DNA from: Trogon surrucura
Taxonomy: Eukaryota; Chordata; Aves; Trogoniformes; Trogonidae
Direction: 5' to 3'
Length of the DNA stretch: 64,000 nucleotides
Assembly (NCBI GenBank): GCA_020746105.1
Contig: CM036618.1
Span: 20,081,001-20,145,000, forward strand
The translations under genes were made by a program, and so were the position numbers. The number at the start of each line of letters is the position of its first letter. Within the stretch, counting starts at the first letter, position 1. The notes beneath the pieces are model-generated. The model did no database searches. It was not told the DNA's origin and was given only the letters and a program-made list of their open reading frames with translations. Shown one piece after another: positions 51,715-63,900 of the stretch.

Positions 51715-54700
51715 CCTTTTCACCATTCTGTGACATTTCCCAGCTGGTAAAATGATAATAAAAAATATTACATAGAACCGTGAGCTGTTCAGTGCCTTCA
51801 TACGCAGATGATAAAAAATGATGAACAAGAATCTTCCAAATATATTGCTGCTATAATTATCCATCTTTGAAATCAACATAACAGTGTTTTGGCTAGGTAT
51901 TTAATTTAGCTATGTTTGCTTTTGAGCCTTGCTTGGTTTTGAGTCTTAAAATAGAACACACTAATTGTACTCTACTACAAGCTTTCTTACCATGAAGTAA
52001 ATGCAATTTTCTTCCACTTCAGATCGTTGATTCAGCCACATCAAAATGTACAGAAGAATCTCTGACACTTTTCTACAACGTTATACTGATATAAATGATT
52101 ATAGAAGGTGATGGGTTATGAAAATATGGAGATCATGATCTTTGTTTACACAGACAGATAGGATGCCCAATGTAGCTTCTGAGTTTAAAAACACAAGTGA
52201 TTTGTAATTGCTGGGTTTGCCAAGGAGAAGTAAGGCAAGTGTTGTCCTCAGACTGCTATAGTAATAATTGTAGGTAGATGGGAAGTAATAATAATACATA
52301 AATCTCAAACTTTTCCTTTTATAAGAGAAGTGGTTTGTTGCCAAATTAAATAAAACCAAGTAACAAAAGAGTATACCTTACATATAGGACAAACAGTTTC
52401 TTGTTCACGACTTCATTGGCCAGGTTTCCAATTGCAAGGAAAGAGGGATTACTGTGATCTGCACAATAGTTCTTTATCCTTCAGTCTCCACCTTACTTGT
52501 GTATAAAATCCCCTCTTAGAGGGTATTTACTTCCACTAATTACAATATTTTTAACATGGAATTGATGGTGCTTAAATACCCTTGAAAGGAAAAATACAAG
52601 TAAAATTAGTATCTGTTTATTTTTTTAGTTTATTTCTTGATAATATTGCATCTCTCCAATACCTTGTTCATGACAGTAACACTCATACCTTTGTGTCCTG
52701 TTACTCTCATCCACAATGAACTGGTATTTGACAGCAAACTTCTACTGGTAAGGGAAAAGAGCTTTCTTTGTGGGTTTGGTTTTTCTTGATTGTCGCTTTT
52801 TTTCATTTTAAAGAGTCTGAAATGCTTTAAAAACTGTGGGCAACCCACTCAGATGCTATTTCCATAGCTATTTCACATGGACAATCACAAGTATTTGAAG
52901 GTACAAAGTCTGTTGCTGCTGGAGATCTGTGTAAGATAAGAGTAGACAGAGACCTCTGTCCAGACTACCTACCTTGAATCATGCCTTGCATCTCCTGCAA
53001 GAGTGCTTGCTAGTTGGCAGAGACCAAAGCTGCTCCAGGGAAGATGTTAAAAATTTAACAGTAAGGACTATGACATGTCTTTGTAAAAAGCACATCTTAG
53101 CTGAGGTTTTATTTAGAAGTAACACAGCAAACAACATAAATCTGATATCTGATTTGAAACTGAAGGTAATACTCCATGTCCACTATGCAGGCATACCATG
53201 ATGCATGTCGTGGTACACAAAATTGTCATATTACTGCACGTATGTGATGTGGCACATAATAGAAAGAAGAGGAGATCTCAACAGAAATAACTAAAATATT
53301 TTATTCCAGGTTGTGTTTGTTTGTTTTAATAAATCAAAAGTTTAGTTTAGCTGTACTCAAAATGAACTGGGCCATAATCCAACTAGGTCAAAGACAATTT
53401 ACAATTCCATGCTCCAAAGCCACATTCATCCACTCATGTCAAACACTTGAAAACAAATATGCTGACTTTATACACAAATCCTTTGCTACTGATCAGTATT
53501 TAAATTATTAAATTTAATTTGGTAAGGAGCGAAACTGAAAGTGAATGCAGAACTACCTTTAAGCATGTCACAGAAACAAGGGAAAATAAAAATCTTAACA
53601 TAAATTCTGCTATTTAAATAGTGCCTAGATCTTTAATGCAAAGGCAGAAGAAAGCCTCCTTTTTTTAGATTTCATACTGGGATCACTACTGACTGTCAGA
53701 CTTCATGCCTTATGCCAGAGTTTTGTTCAGAGTGTTTTCTCCCTGCAACGATGGAAGAGCTTCTCCGTAACTAAACTTTTGCACATTTCAAAGAATGAAG
53801 CAGAATTTCAATAACTTGCACACTGTATTTTCAGACAGGCTAACTGTGTATTCAGTTGGAGGTGATAAATAGATACAACCACATCTAAAAAGAATGTTTT
53901 TTCCTGTGACCTCAGCCATCAGAAGAAGAAAAACACAGCTGGGAGCAGTATCACAAAGCAGACGACCTAGAGGAAAAGAAGGCTGCAAGCTGTGCCTCAG
54001 TAGGGCATGGACAGCTGCAGAAATGGAGCTGTGAAGCAGCCGGTTGGAGAAAGCCAAGCCAAGCAGTAGCGTCGCTATGATAAAGCTGTGGGAAGCTTTT
54101 TGAAGCTCTGACACGACTCCCCAAGCAGACAGGTCAATTGAAAGAGAAGCACTGCCCAGGGCATGGTGGCCCAGGGAAGCTCTGGGGAGGAGAGGTAAAG
54201 CATTTGTGCACCAAAGGGCAAGAGACAGCTGGGCTACAACAGGCATTGAGAGAAATCACTAACTGCCTGCTGTCCCAAATGGCAGAGAAGCGAAGCCAGG
54301 GCTCTGCTGAAACTTAGGGTAAGTAAAGGTTAGCAAGCCGCTTATGCAACTGCTATGAATGACATGCTAGTGTTACTGGATAATGAGAAAGAAAATGAAT
54401 TAAACCTCACAATTTTTTGGAAGAAGAGTGCAGGGGAATGGATTTCCACAGGAGATTGTTAATGAAGACTGGATATGGGGACTGAATATGCTTCTGGAAG
54501 GAAACATGTCAAGACTCAGCAGGGCAATATGTTAAAATGAAACACCACCTCTCAATACCATCAGAAGATGAGGCCTAGCCCTGAGCTGACAGCCAAAATC
54601 CATTTATAGTCTGAAAACAACTGTGCCAGGCTGGCTTTACCTTACAGTTTGCTGCAATGATCCTTCCTGTACCTGTAACAATAAAAGGAAAAATGCAGAA

Positions 54701-55591
54701 TGCCTGGCTAATGCGCACATACAGAAAGATCCTCCTGGTGGATAACAAAATATATTGGAATATATAGGAAAACAAATATGCTGGAACTAGCCAAGCTTTG
54801 TCAGGTGAAGTTATACAGACATCCAGAGCTGACCTTAGATTCCAACCACAGTTGCAGATGCATAACAACATAGCCAAGCTGACCATGAAAAGGGTCACAT
54901 CCAACCCTGGAGAGAAATTCTGCCTTAACACAACAATTCAGACAAGAAGTTGCAGCTATTCATTCTCCTGTAGTATCATCCCTGCTGATTTCTCTGCCTC
55001 ATTTACTGTATAAGCTGTTCAAATTGTATCATTTCAGGGTGTTTTTTTTTCTATCTAGTACAGTGGTGAGAGGACAGAGTGAAAGCAACAAACAATAAAA
55101 ATAATACATAAAAGGGAAATGGGAACACCTCAAAACATTTTTAGAGCCTTTAAAAGTGTAAAAAGTCTTCTTATCTTTCTAACATAAATGAAGGACAAGA
55201 GGAATTGAAGTGATTGGTAATATACCATGGAAACAGGTTTGAATAAAGCCCAGATGTGAAGTGCCTGAAAGTTACTGCAGTATAAAGAATACTTCAAGAA
55301 TCTCCACAAACTCATAACAGTCAGTTCAGACCAATTAAACAGATGTGCACATTGCAAGATTCACTGTTTAAAAAAGGTCCCTAATTTGTGTTTCCAATTG
55401 CCAAACAGGAGTACCTACTAAAATCAGGCTTTCCTCCTGCGCTAGTTGTAATGTCACTCTTGGGCTACACACAACACTATGGGTGGATAATATTCAACTG
55501 ACCTCTGTCAAATAACATTTGGAAATCTTTCATTTCAAGTTTGGACGGCTCACTCTTTAATATAGGGAAATCTGAAGGATGCATATAAAAT
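51715..55591. other. unique DNA with one GC-richer block
   Basis: No known gene. The block 53900-54310 is visibly richer in G and C than its surroundings. It is bounded by an acceptor-like site at 53914-53915 and a GAG|GTAAAG donor-like site at 54194/54195. Minus-strand frames of 152 (53788-54246) and 118 (54575-54931) codons overlap this part but match no family I recognise. Confidence 0.5.
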
Positions 55592-56702
55592 CATAGAATC
55601 ACAGAATCATAGAATCATAGATTGTATTGAGTTGGAATGGACCTTTAAAGGTCATCTAGTCCAACCCCCTGCAGTAAACAAGGACATCTTTAACTAGATT
55701 AGGTTGCTCAGAGCTTCATCAAGCCTGACCTTGAATGCCTGCAGGGATGGAGGCTCCACCACCTCTCTGGGTAACGTTCCCTTGTTTCAACACACTCCTA
55801 GTGAAGAACTTCTTCCTGATATCTAATCTAAATCTACCCTTCTCCAGTTTAAAACCATTGCCCCTCAACCTGTTGCTACACTCTCTTGTAAACAGCCCCT
55901 CTCCAGCTTTCCTGTAGGTTCCCTTCAGGTTCTGGAAGGTCGCTGGAACTGTCTCTTCTCCAGGCTGAACAACCCCACTTCTCAATCTGTCCTCATGGCA
56001 GAGGTACTCCAGCCCTTTGATCATCTTTGTGGCCCTCCTCTGGACACACTCTAACAGGACCATGTCCTTCTTGTGTTGGGGGTTCCAGAGTTGGACACAG
56101 TACTCCAGCTGAAGTCTCACCAAAGCAGAGTAGAGGGGAAGAATCACCTCTCTTGATCTGTTGCCCGTATGTCTTTTGATGCAGCCCAGAATGTGATTGG
56201 CCTTCTGGGCTGTGAACACACATTATTGGGTCATGTCCAGATTTTCGTTCATCAGTACCCCCAAGTCTTTTTCTGCAGGGCTGCTCTCTAGTACATCATC
56301 CCCTGGCCTGTATTGATAGCAAGGATTGCCCAGACTCAGGTGCAGGACCTTGCGCTTGGTCTTGTTGAACTTCATGAGGTTCACATGGGCCCACATTTCC
56401 AGTTTGTCCAGGTCCCTCTAGAGGACGTCTCATCCCTCCAGCACATAGACCTCACCATTCAGCTTGGTGTTATCTGCAAACTTGCTAAGAGTGCACTTGA
56501 TCCCACTGTCAATATCATTGATGGAGATATAAAACAGCACTGGTCCCAGCACGGACCCCTGAGGGACACCACTTATCCCCTGTCTCCATCTGGACATCGA
56601 GTCATTGACCGCTGCCCTGTGGTAGGTGGATGTTGTGGGTAATTGTTTCAAAGGCCTTGCAGAAGTCCAGATAGATGACGTACCAGGTAGTAGCTTTCCC
56701 TT
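55592..56702 (-). mobile_element. CR1 LINE, 1.1 kb, 5'-truncated with internal deletion
   Basis: The plus strand opens with four octamers (CATAGAAT, CACAGAAT, CATAGAAT, CATAGATT; 55592-55623), then GGACCTTTAAAGGTCATCTAG and CCAACCCCCTGCAG. The complement of ORF2 follows out to the RT motif A region (56650-56702). Its tail type is that of the 8677 subfamily, distinct from the CACAGAAT copies. It is of intermediate age, with several frameshifts. About 70 bp seem to be missing between the motif A region and the QRVVVNG-like region. Confidence 0.95.
55719..56702 (-). pseudogene. CR1 ORF2 RT remnant with FADD changed to FADN
   Basis: Read on the minus strand, the 5' end gives [17 protein letters not shown] (RT motif A, with the final Asp of the usual DFxKAFD replaced by Glu). 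The next roughly 25 codons are missing. A shifted frame reads AVNDSMSRW and [14 protein letters not shown], then [11 protein letters not shown]. The second catalytic Asp of FADD is therefore Asn. The post-RT region is open over 55719-56219 (AQKANHILGCIKR, LEYCVQLWNPQ, RRATKMIKGLEYL, FRLDIRKKFFT). After FFTR the frame breaks again before the end of ORF2. It cannot be functional. Confidence 0.9.
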
Positions 56703-58216
56703 GCAATTCTTAGGTTTTGTAAGAACCTATCTGAAAATGAGACATTACTTACTATTTTTGCCTTTGATTAGGATAGCACTTTATCCACCAAATAATTTAT
56801 AAAAAGACGCAAACATTTCTTTAACTATGAAGCCAAGAATGAAACACTTAGAGCAAAGAAATGAAACCTGACATTTAGGGAAAAAAATGAGATGGATTTA
56901 GATGAGGTGGATTTAGACTGCATAGTGCTTTTTTTTCTAGTACTTTCTTCTCCTTTATCAGTAGGAAAAAAAACAAGGGAATCAGTCCTCTTTTCCCCAC
57001 TCACCTTAGCTAATGTCCTGAACATCACTACAGTTTTTCGTATATACGAGCAACACCCTCTTGATTGTTAATCATTATGGATTAAATTAAAAAATAAGGA
57101 TTTGGAGAACATAGACTATCTACAAAGTCTGACAAATTTCATTTTATCCTTCTGTGGCACCATAGTTCAACAGAACGAAGGGAATTGCAACAAAGTTTTC
57201 TTGAGCACAGGATTATACTAGTAGACCAGAAGAGTCATTACTGATTCATCTTTCTTCATTTTACAGTGTATGTGTCTCAGTGATTTCACCTAGATGAAGT
57301 ATAATGTAGTGACCTGAATCTAACATCTCCATCATGCATGATTTGAAACTATCCAGAGGATCAAACACGGATCAGAACTTTATGAGGATTCACAATGTGT
57401 TTGGTGTGTACTTCAAGCAGTTTCTGATTTATTTTTCTCTAGAAAAGAATTGAGTTACTGCGTATGAAACCCATGTGCAGTAAGTAGACACTATTGGGGA
57501 ATTTGCTTTTAAATTATGCTGTTAATGGGCTCCAAAACATTAACATACATGTCATCTTAGAAAATCTGTATCTGTGGCTGTCAGGTGTGATTCACCATAC
57601 AATCAATAGAGACATGTAGTCATGAAGCCTTGAGTTACCCTTTTATAATGAGCTTTATGAATACAGTCCAGGTTAGGTTTCTTTATGCTCACTTTTACAT
57701 CCCAACTGAAGTGTTATTTAAGTGTTAAGCTTTCTGCAGCTCAGTTTCTGACATAAAGATTCCAGGTGCCATTAATATAGATGTTCTCGTTCAGTATTTT
57801 TCCTGGTTAGCTCAAATGATCCCTGGCTGTGCATACTGGTTTCTGTGAATCCCATTCATACACATCTTCATTTTTTGTCATTACCTAACATCTGTGGATT
57901 TTTCTGTACTGATTTTGCACTTATGTCAGTTACTGGGTCTCTGTCTTGGTATCCTCTGGTGTATTAAATTTCATTGAAATGCAACCAATACTTCTCCTCA
58001 TCTTTGGACTATATAGCTTTATTTCTTCAAGTAGATACAAATTAAGTCAGACTGCCACTGGTTTCTCCTTCTGTCACTGGTTTTGTTTTTTTTTTTAAAT
58101 TTCCATTTACTTTTGCAACGATAATACCAGTCAAACTTCAGATATAAAAAAAAAAACACAACAAAAACCAAAACAATCAACCAAAATGTCATATTTTTTT
58201 TTTTTGTATTGGCTAA
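56703..58216. other. unique DNA ending in A/T tracts
   Basis: No gene was recognised. The last 130 bases (58083-58205) hold poly-T, poly-A and A/C-rich runs directly before the next CR1. Confidence 0.55.
58083..58205. repeat. poly-T / A-rich / poly-T cluster
   Basis: A T run at 58086-58098, an A run with ACAACAAAAACC-type repeats (58146-58185) and a T run at 58194-58205. The cluster abuts the 5' truncation point of the CR1 starting near 58217 and may have been its insertion target. Confidence 0.75.
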
Positions 58217-59042
58217 CACAGAGAGGCTGGAGACTTGGCAGGGAGAAATTTTAGGAAATATAAAAAGTCCAAATGTAGAGTCTTGCATCTGGAAAGAACA
58301 ATCTCAAGCACCACTATTGGTTGGGGACTGATCTGTTGGAGAGCAGCGTAGGAAAAAGGGACCTGGGGGTCCTGGTGGACAGCAGGATGACCATGAGCCA
58401 GCAATGTGCCCTCGTGACCAAGAAGGCCAATGGCATCCTGGGGTGTATTAGAAGGGGAGTAACAAGTAGGTCAAGAGACGTCCTCCTGCCCCTCTGCTCT
58501 GCCCTGGTGAGGCCACATCTGGAATATTGTGTCCAGTTCTGGGCACCTCAGCTCAAGAAGGACAGGGAACTGCTGGAGAGAGTCCAGTGCAGAGCCACAA
58601 AGATGGTGAAGGGAGTGGAGCATCTCCCTTATGGGGAAAGGCTGAAGGAGCTGGGTCTCTTTAGCTTGGAGAAGAGGAGGATGAGGGACGACCTCATTAA
58701 TGTTTATAAATACATCAAGGGGGAGTGTCAGGAAGACAATGCCAGGCTCTTTTCAGTGATGTCCAATGACAGGACAAGGGGCAATGGGTACAAGCTGGAA
58801 CATTGGAGGTTCCACAAAAATATTAGAAAAAACTTTTTCACAGTGAGGGTGACAGAGCACTGGCACAGGCTGCTCATGGAGGTTGTGAAGTCTTCTCTGG
58901 AGACATTCAAAACTTGCCTGGACACGTTCCTGTGTGACCTACTCTAGGTGATCCTGCTCTGGCAGGGTCGTTAGACTAGATGATCATTTGAAGTCCCTTC
59001 CAACCCCTAACATTTTGTGATTCTGTGTGTGATTCTGTGATC
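58217..59042 (+). mobile_element. CR1 LINE, 0.83 kb, 5'-truncated
   Basis: The homology starts at GAGAGGCTGGAGACTTGGC, equivalent to the DLxxLExWAGRN region just after the RT palm. The octamer end reads ATTTTGTG, ATTCTGTG, TGTG, ATTCTGTG (59012-59039), so a TGTG insertion interrupts the array. It is of the same subfamily as the 23753 copy, to which the protein is closely similar, and is relatively young. Confidence 0.95.
58321..58947 (+). pseudogene. CR1 ORF2 C-terminal fragment, open frame
   Basis: The frame is open for 208 codons, from [19 protein letters not shown] through [59 protein letters not shown] and [18 protein letters not shown], to the stop after FLCDLL. The short CR1 segment before it (58217-58320) reads in another frame (MKFNKxK region), so one frameshift lies near 58300-58320. 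A codon or more is lost at VVKSSLETF compared with the 23.8-kb copy ([10 protein letters not shown]). It contains no catalytic motif and is not a functional gene. Confidence 0.9.
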
Positions 59043-59969
59043 TTTAGCTGCACTTCCTATTCCAAGATGCTATCACATGTGCAACTGAACTTAACCCAGA
59101 CCCAGAAAGTTTTAGCCAAGTGAAGTTGAAGCATCATTTGAGATTTTTAGTTGATGACTGAGTTTCCACAAAACATGAATCATGGGCTAAACTTAGTGCT
59201 GAAAGTTTCATGTAAACTCTTCTGAGAAGCAGCTGTCACACACAAATGGTGTAGTGAGTCAGTCTTCATACAGCTTTGGAAATGGAAAAGTCTTACATTC
59301 CCATGGTGAAAAATAAATGGCAAACCTGGTAGGTGTTACATTTTAAGTCGTATTTAGGGAAAAATATATCCATTCTGGATGATGCGATCTAGTGCTATGT
59401 CTAATGAATAATGACAGGGGTAGCCATGCCAAGACTGTACTACAGCAGCTAAGGCAGACAATGTTTCACTAGTCTGTCTTTATCTTACTGAAAAGCATTT
59501 CTTTTATAGTAGGTATACATATAGGAGGGTGTTTATTTATTCATTTTTCTTAACCCAGAATGGCTAAATAGAAGCAAAGTTAAACTGCAGTATTACTGGG
59601 GAGAGGAAGAAACGTCCAGTGTCTTAATGTCTTAATATATATGATTATGATTAAAAAATATTTGCAACACTTTTTTTTTTTCAGATGATTATAACTTCTG
59701 GGTCCAGAAATTTTACTAGACTTATAAAAAAAGGTCTTTGTACCATTAGAGGTTTTGAAAATAATCAGAATTAGTAAAAATTAGAATTGATGATAAACTT
59801 GCTTATGAAAGGAATGCAGCCAAGAACAGGCCTTGCCTAACAGTGGAGACACAAACCCATTTTAGAAATGAGAAGTAATTGCTGGAAATTCTTCAGAGTG
59901 TTCTGATGAGCATTTGCTCAGGTTTGTAAACTGTATATAAAACTACCAACCTTTTTCACAGACTAGGAA
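59043..59969. other. unique DNA, nothing recognised
   Basis: No gene or repeat was recognised. A T run of about 12 bases occurs near 59672. Confidence 0.55.
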
Positions 59970-60022
59970 TGTGTTGGGTTTTCCAAACCTAAATGGGCCA
60001 GCTTTTAGGAGCTATATGGATG

Positions 60023-60030
60023 TATTTAAA
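60023..60030 (+). promoter_or_regulatory. LTR TATA-like element
   Basis: TATTTAAA in U3, 53 bases after the LTR start. The position and the AT-rich block surrounded by GC-richer sequence suggest the core promoter, but the family position was recalled, not checked. Confidence 0.4.
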
Positions 60031-60366
60031 CAGCCTTGTTTCACATAATTTTCTGATGGGGACCACAGCGAAGCAGCTCTTCAAAACATAGTCCACATGG
60101 GACCAGGTGGGTATACCCTGAGGGAACTGTGGTCCGTGGGGAGCCCATGCTGGAGCAGGGAAAAGGTGTGAGAGGGAAAGAGTGGCAGAGAGGAGATGTT
60201 ATGGACTGTCCCAACACCCCCATTCTCCATATGCCTGTGCTGCTCTGGGATGGAATAGAGGACTGGGGAATGAAGGAGTGAAGTTGAGCCTTGAGGAGGA
60301 AAAAGGAAGGAAGGTGGTGTTTTAATATGTCTTTGTCTCTCGCGATCTAAAATTGTTTTAATTCAC

Positions 60367-60372
60367 AATAAA
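60367..60372 (+). promoter_or_regulatory. LTR polyadenylation signal
   Basis: AATAAA in CACAATAAATTAATTTT, the place where this LTR family has its R-region poly(A) signal. Confidence 0.6.
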
Positions 60373-60409
60373 TTAATTTTACCTATGCTGAGTCTGTTTT
60401 GACTAGGGT

Positions 60410-60818
60410 CACAGAGCCAAAGTATCACGGAATGGTAGGCATTGGAAGGAACTTCTGGATATCTTAGTCCAAACCCCTCGCCAGAACAGGATCACCTAGA
60501 GTAGATCACACAGGAATATGTCCAGGTGGATTCTGAAAGTCCCCAGAGACAGAGACTCCACAGCTTCTCTGGTCAGTCTGTTCCAGTGCTCTGTCACCCT
60601 CACAGTAAAGAAATATTTCCTTATGTTTAAGTTGAACCTCCTGTTTTCCAGTTTGTGACCATTGCCTCTTGTCCTGTCATTGGACACCACTGAGAAGAGC
60701 CTGGCTCCATCCTCCTGACACTCACCCTTTACATATTTAAAAATATTGATGAGATTCCCCCCTCAGCCTCCTTTTCTCCAAGCTAAACAGACCCATCTCT
60801 CTCAGCCTTTCCTCATAT
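60410..60818 (-). mobile_element. CR1 LINE nested inside the LTR
   Basis: The plus strand starts with three worn octamers (CACAGAGC 60410-60417, CAAAGTAT 60418-60425, CACGGAAT 60426-60433). The 3' UTR blocks GGCATTGGAAGGAACTTC and CCAGAACAGGATCACC follow. The minus-strand frame over 60496-60690 reads [53 protein letters not shown]. The 5' truncation lies near 60818, in the region CTCAGCCTTTCCTCATAT. The sequence on both sides is the same LTR. The repeated trinucleotide GGT (60407-60409 and 60819-60821) looks like a short target duplication. Confidence 0.93.
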
Positions 60819-60965
60819 GGTAGTTGGTAACAAGTAAGCAAACTCACTGTCTTTATCTTGATCCTAGAGATTTTCCAATTTACTTTCTTATCCCTGTCCT
60901 GTTGAGGAGGGAAAGTCAGAGAATGTCTGGGTGGGCATCTCGTCAGCCAAGGTCAACCCTCCACA
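60819..60965 (+). mobile_element. avian ERV solo LTR, right part
   Basis: GGTAGTTGGTAACAAG continues the LTR from the left part. TCACTGTCTTTATCTTGATCC comes next, then CTTATCCCTGTCCTGTTGAGG, then the terminal TCAGCCAAGGTCAACCCTCCACA with its CA end at 60964-60965. Together with 59970-60409 the LTR is about 585 bp and begins TG and ends CA. No 5-bp target duplication is evident in the outer flanks (AGGAA on the left, GCAGG on the right). Confidence 0.8.
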
Positions 60966-63900
60966 GCAGGTATTTCTTTAACTGAATAGTCCAAATTTTC
61001 TGTATGTTCAGCTTGCACAGAAGAATCTATGAAAAGAGGTTATGCCTTAGACTGTATGCCAGGGTACAGAAATAAAAAGGTTTGTGCAGAAATATATATA
61101 AAGAACCTTTTGTCTGATATGTTTCGCATTGATAGTAGGTAAGACCTAAAAACGATGGAATGAATAATGTGTCATTGTGCTGAGCTCAGCCAGAGGATAG
61201 GGCTTGAAGCAGTCTGAAGGTTAGGACAGGCTAGAAGCGAAATACATGAATAGATATCTACACATGTGCACCTGAAATAACTTATTTTGCACTTCTCATT
61301 CAGAGAGATACTTTAAATTGCTATCTTTATATCTGATATTTGAAAACATCTATGCATTGAAGTCCGGTACTCCTACTGACACTGAATCACACTACATTTC
61401 ATGAGTACCCACAGTGAGCAAGGTTATTGCTCATCCTGAGCAGGAACAGGAAGATTAACCCACATCTCCGACAAGAAAAACCAGGTGCATTTTAAAATTC
61501 TACTAGCTTATATAAATCATTTAAACACAGTTTCAAAACAGTTTTGACACAGTCCAACACATTTGAATCAGTGTTTTAGCCAAGGCTTTGTACTACTTAT
61601 TGTAATGTTAGTCTGAATCTTGACAGGATTTCTCACATATATTCATCTAATACTATTAGAAGGGAAGTTCTACCATCACAATGATGTACAAAGGGCTCAT
61701 GCTTTTACACCTGATTCAAGACCACAGAATCACAGAAATCACTGTGTACTTCAGGGAGAAGAAATCTAGCTGTGATCCAATCAGAAACCAAAGAAGGATC
61801 TTTCAAACCGAAATTAAAAACTTGGTTAAATGTTAATGTACTGATGACTGAGGGATATCACTCACTAATAAGCAAATGGAAAGCTTCCAAAACTGAAGCT
61901 GTGTTGAGAAGATGATGTTGTCATTTACAAGCATTCTGGCCTCTGTTCCATTTTAATAGATGCAGCACTTACAAAAACAAGATTACAGAGGCCCTGCTTA
62001 GACCCTGTGGCATCTGGTTAAGTGGTCCACAATATATCTTTCTTTTTTTTTAAGGCCTACATCAAAGATGTGCCCTATTTATCTTTGTGTGTTTGCTATG
62101 CAAGTGACCAGACTTACCATTTAAAAACTTGACTGGGTATGTGTCAAATTCCACCCAGAGGAATCCTTTCACCTCCTGTAGGGACATGTTGAATGGATCT
62201 CTGTCTTGAAACTTTTCTCCTTAGTTTTTGTAAAACAACTTTCATTTCAAAGGCTTGTAAATGTACTGTAGCAGTCATATGGCCTTTACATTTTTTAGTT
62301 CTCTGCCTGTCAGTCATTGCTGCATTAAAGGCATAAAACAAACCCAAAATTTCACAACAAACTCTGTAACATGAAGATACTGTCATCCCAAAAGCTTGCA
62401 AATACTGATTTTTTTTCTTAGGGTAATTGAACCGTCTATAGGAGAATATTTGTTTTCTATTACTCTCTTTTTTGAGACAATAAAGCAATCCATTTGATGG
62501 GGAAGGATATGCTTTGCAGGTTTTTGGGTAAATATCAGAACACTCTGAGAGAATTTACTCAGGAAAAACAAAACCAATTTAATCTGAAAACACAGTGCAA
62601 ACAAAACTTAAAATACACAGAATTAATATAGATATCAAATAATATATCTAGTTTTCTTTCATTATATGTATCTTCTTGTAAACTGATAGAGTAGGTGGTT
62701 AAGCAATAGGGCTTAGATGTAGCCTTTCAGCACAGCTGCAACAAAGAGGTAGTCTACTGTATCTGGTAAAAGGAAATACATATTGATATAAGAATACCTA
62801 AAGATAAGGAGACTGATTTCAGTGGGAGCTGGAATAGACCTTTTCCACAGTTCAGCTGAAATCTTTAGTTTACCTCATAAAATGGAAGTTATTCAAAAAG
62901 AAAGAAATGCATTTGAGTACCACATACCTGCTAATGACATTAAAAACTGTTCCTTTTTTTATAGCTCAGTTGAAAAGAGAGCAAACGGAAAAGTAAGAAA
63001 GTCATAAAGTATTCAAAGAAGCTTAATCAACCTGGAAAATAGATTTAAGTCTTGCTTTTTCTTTCCACAACAATCTTTTGTATTGTTCTTTCAGCAATAG
63101 ACACAAGGAATAACTACTCAAGAAGGGCATCTTAAAAGAGAGGTAATCCAGGCGAAAGACAGAGAGAGTATTGTGGTAGTTTCACTCATCTCTTTATTAT
63201 TACTACTGACAGGTAACTGAATTTCTCCTTTGCCTGAAGCCATACCACCTGAGGTTCTAATCTTGTCAGATTTTATGTGCTAAGCATGGTTGAGAGAGCC
63301 CTAAGGAATAACAGTTACTTCAGGGAACAGTTGTTCTTCCTCTTGACTAGTGACACTTGCCAGTGCAACACACTTCCAGTGCAGCTTTGCCTCCCAGTGA
63401 GTTAATACTTTCAACAGTATTATGGTAATAGTACATAATAGCTTCTGTGATATGATCCAGGAGATAGACCAGCAGATTCAAAGTCAAAAAATATCGTCTC
63501 ATCTCACAACTTTGCCCATTCTTCCTGACTGGACATATATCAGGAGAGGACAAATCAGCAGGGTGATCAAGGGCAGCCACCCATGCGTCCCATCATTCAC
63601 TTGCTCGACTCTGTTTCACTGTGCTACACAACTCTGCCTAATACACCCACCCTGAAAAAGGAAGGTTCTAATATTAATCTGTTCTTTTACCTGGTTTAAT
63701 TTCCAGTGAGTTTACATACAAATGTAGACTTCCTGCACCATGATCAAATTAATCAAAATATTGACAAACAAGAGTTCAGAAAGTGAACTCCAGCTTTAGG
63801 GAAAGGGAAAGAAGATTGAATAGCTGTAATATTATTTCACTTTGTTTTGCTGCATTGCTATGATGGATATTAGAAAAAAGACTTCCAACGATATTAATGT

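Larger units (their letters stand above)
59970..60409 (+). mobile_element. avian ERV solo LTR, left part
   Basis: This starts with TGTGTTGGGTTTTCC, the 5' end of a common avian ERV LTR family that I recall but cannot name. Next are a TATTTAAA core element (60023-60030) and two diverged copies of a module resembling GTCC(A/G)...TGGGxAGCCCATGCTGGAGCAG (60070-60155). Then come GGCAGAGAGGAGATGTTATGG, ACTGTCCCAACACCCCCATT, GAAGTTGAGCCTTGAGGAGG, GGTGGTGTTTTAATATG, a poly(A) signal (60367-60372) and GAGTCTGTTTTG. It is cut at 60409 by a CR1 and resumes at 60819. No viral coding sequence is attached. Confidence 0.82.

Noticed and set aside
53788..54246. 152-codon minus-strand frame as a membrane protein
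   Set aside because: It is leucine- and serine-rich because it reads the complement of a purine-rich block. There is no family feature, promoter or splice support on that strand.
60041..60223. 60-codon minus-strand frame with Pro/Cys-rich peptide
   Set aside because: It is the antisense of the ERV LTR.
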